Part shown: piece after piece, positions 63,998 to 64,000 of the stretch | Layout: every line of letters starts with the position of its first letter | Numbering within the stretch: position 1 is the stretch's first letter | NCBI GenBank assembly: GCA_028681335.1 | Contig: JAQUIT010000013.1 | Location: forward strand, 1-64,000 | DNA length: 64,000 bases | Reading direction: 5' to 3' | DNA from: Desulfuromonadaceae bacterium | Lineage (GTDB): Bacteria > Desulfobacterota > Desulfuromonadia > Geobacterales > Pseudopelobacteraceae | The notes under the pieces: generated by a model | The model's input: only the letters and a program-made list of their open reading frames with translations | The model's database searches: none | What the model was told of the DNA's origin: nothing | Program-made: the position numbers and the translations under genes

Positions 63998-64000
63998 TTC
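63984..64000 (+). CDS. possible partial CDS at the right edge
   Basis: ATG 63984 (frame MALYD) overlaps the last codons of moeA with GGGGAG nine bases upstream; ATG 63994 overlapping the moeA stop is an alternative. Only a few codons are in the window, so identity is unknown. Confidence 0.3.

Noticed and set aside
1-64000. CRISPR arrays, tRNA and rRNA genes
   Set aside because: No regularly spaced short repeats, cloverleaf sequences or rRNA signatures were noticed; a dedicated tRNA search was not possible.

Overview
The window looks like a chromosomal stretch of a Geobacter-like bacterium (Desulfuromonadia/Geobacterales). The signs are a geopeptide-type radical SAM maturase with its tiny precursor, a GEMM-I cyclic-dinucleotide riboswitch, several sigma-54 (-24/-12) promoters, many multidomain signalling kinases, and an anaerobic, cofactor-rich gene set. 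No rRNA, tRNA or CRISPR array was recognised. All names come from reading translations and motifs by eye; no database search was run.

Layout. 0-6 kb: a GT9 glycosyltransferase, a conserved hypothetical, a PAS protein, a MarC membrane protein, an O-methyltransferase/HAD pair and a 66-bp intergenic direct repeat. 6.4-8.3 kb: a RiPP-like locus with a 27-residue precursor (8183-8266) and a radical SAM/SPASM maturase. 8.4-13.2 kb: a three-gene TonB receptor / PF04392 periplasmic binding protein / hybrid kinase cluster. 13.5-19.2 kb: an ACT protein behind a sigma-54 promoter, an alpha/beta hydrolase broken in an 8-G tract, thpR, a geranylgeranyl-reductase-like flavoprotein, a cyclopropane fatty acid synthase and a cold-shock protein. 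19.4-28.3 kb: two kinase-like phosphorelay proteins, glmS, an NtrC-type regulator and an HD-GYP protein whose operon starts with a GEMM riboswitch. 29.5-33.6 kb: envelope proteins, nitroreductase, pirin, and a MarR regulator facing a perfect 36-bp palindrome. 33.7-39.2 kb: a Ser/Thr phosphorylation module (PP2C, degenerate-GGDEF protein, kinase, divergent FHA protein). 39.5-42.5 kb: a GH13 enzyme, a lone CheB domain and small redox/DNA-binding genes.

42.5-49.9 kb is the most striking part, a compact operon for pyruvate/acetaldehyde/ethanol metabolism. A pyruvate kinase catalytic core is fused in one frame to a CoA-acylating aldehyde dehydrogenase. It is followed by a zinc alcohol dehydrogenase, three minute membrane ORFs chained by start/stop overlaps, a Zymomonas-like pyruvate decarboxylase, and a CoA-disulfide-reductase/NADH-oxidase-like flavoprotein. 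Sigma-54-type promoters precede the fusion and the flavoprotein. Together the enzymes link PEP, pyruvate, acetaldehyde, acetyl-CoA and ethanol.

50.2-54.7 kb holds short unrelated same-strand genes. Five of the gaps carry a 48-69 bp imperfect hairpin whose ends read AAC...GTT, which suggests an integron cassette array without an integrase in view (CALIN-like). It includes a CarF/TMEM189-type lipid desaturase. 54.8-58.6 kb has a 73-bp direct repeat (72/73 identical), an IS3-family transposase remnant and a beta-propeller lipoprotein. 58.6-64 kb has a second isochorismatase paralogue, ketopantoate reductase, an MFS transporter, a hemerythrin-like protein behind a structured leader, and moeA behind a near-consensus sigma-54 promoter.
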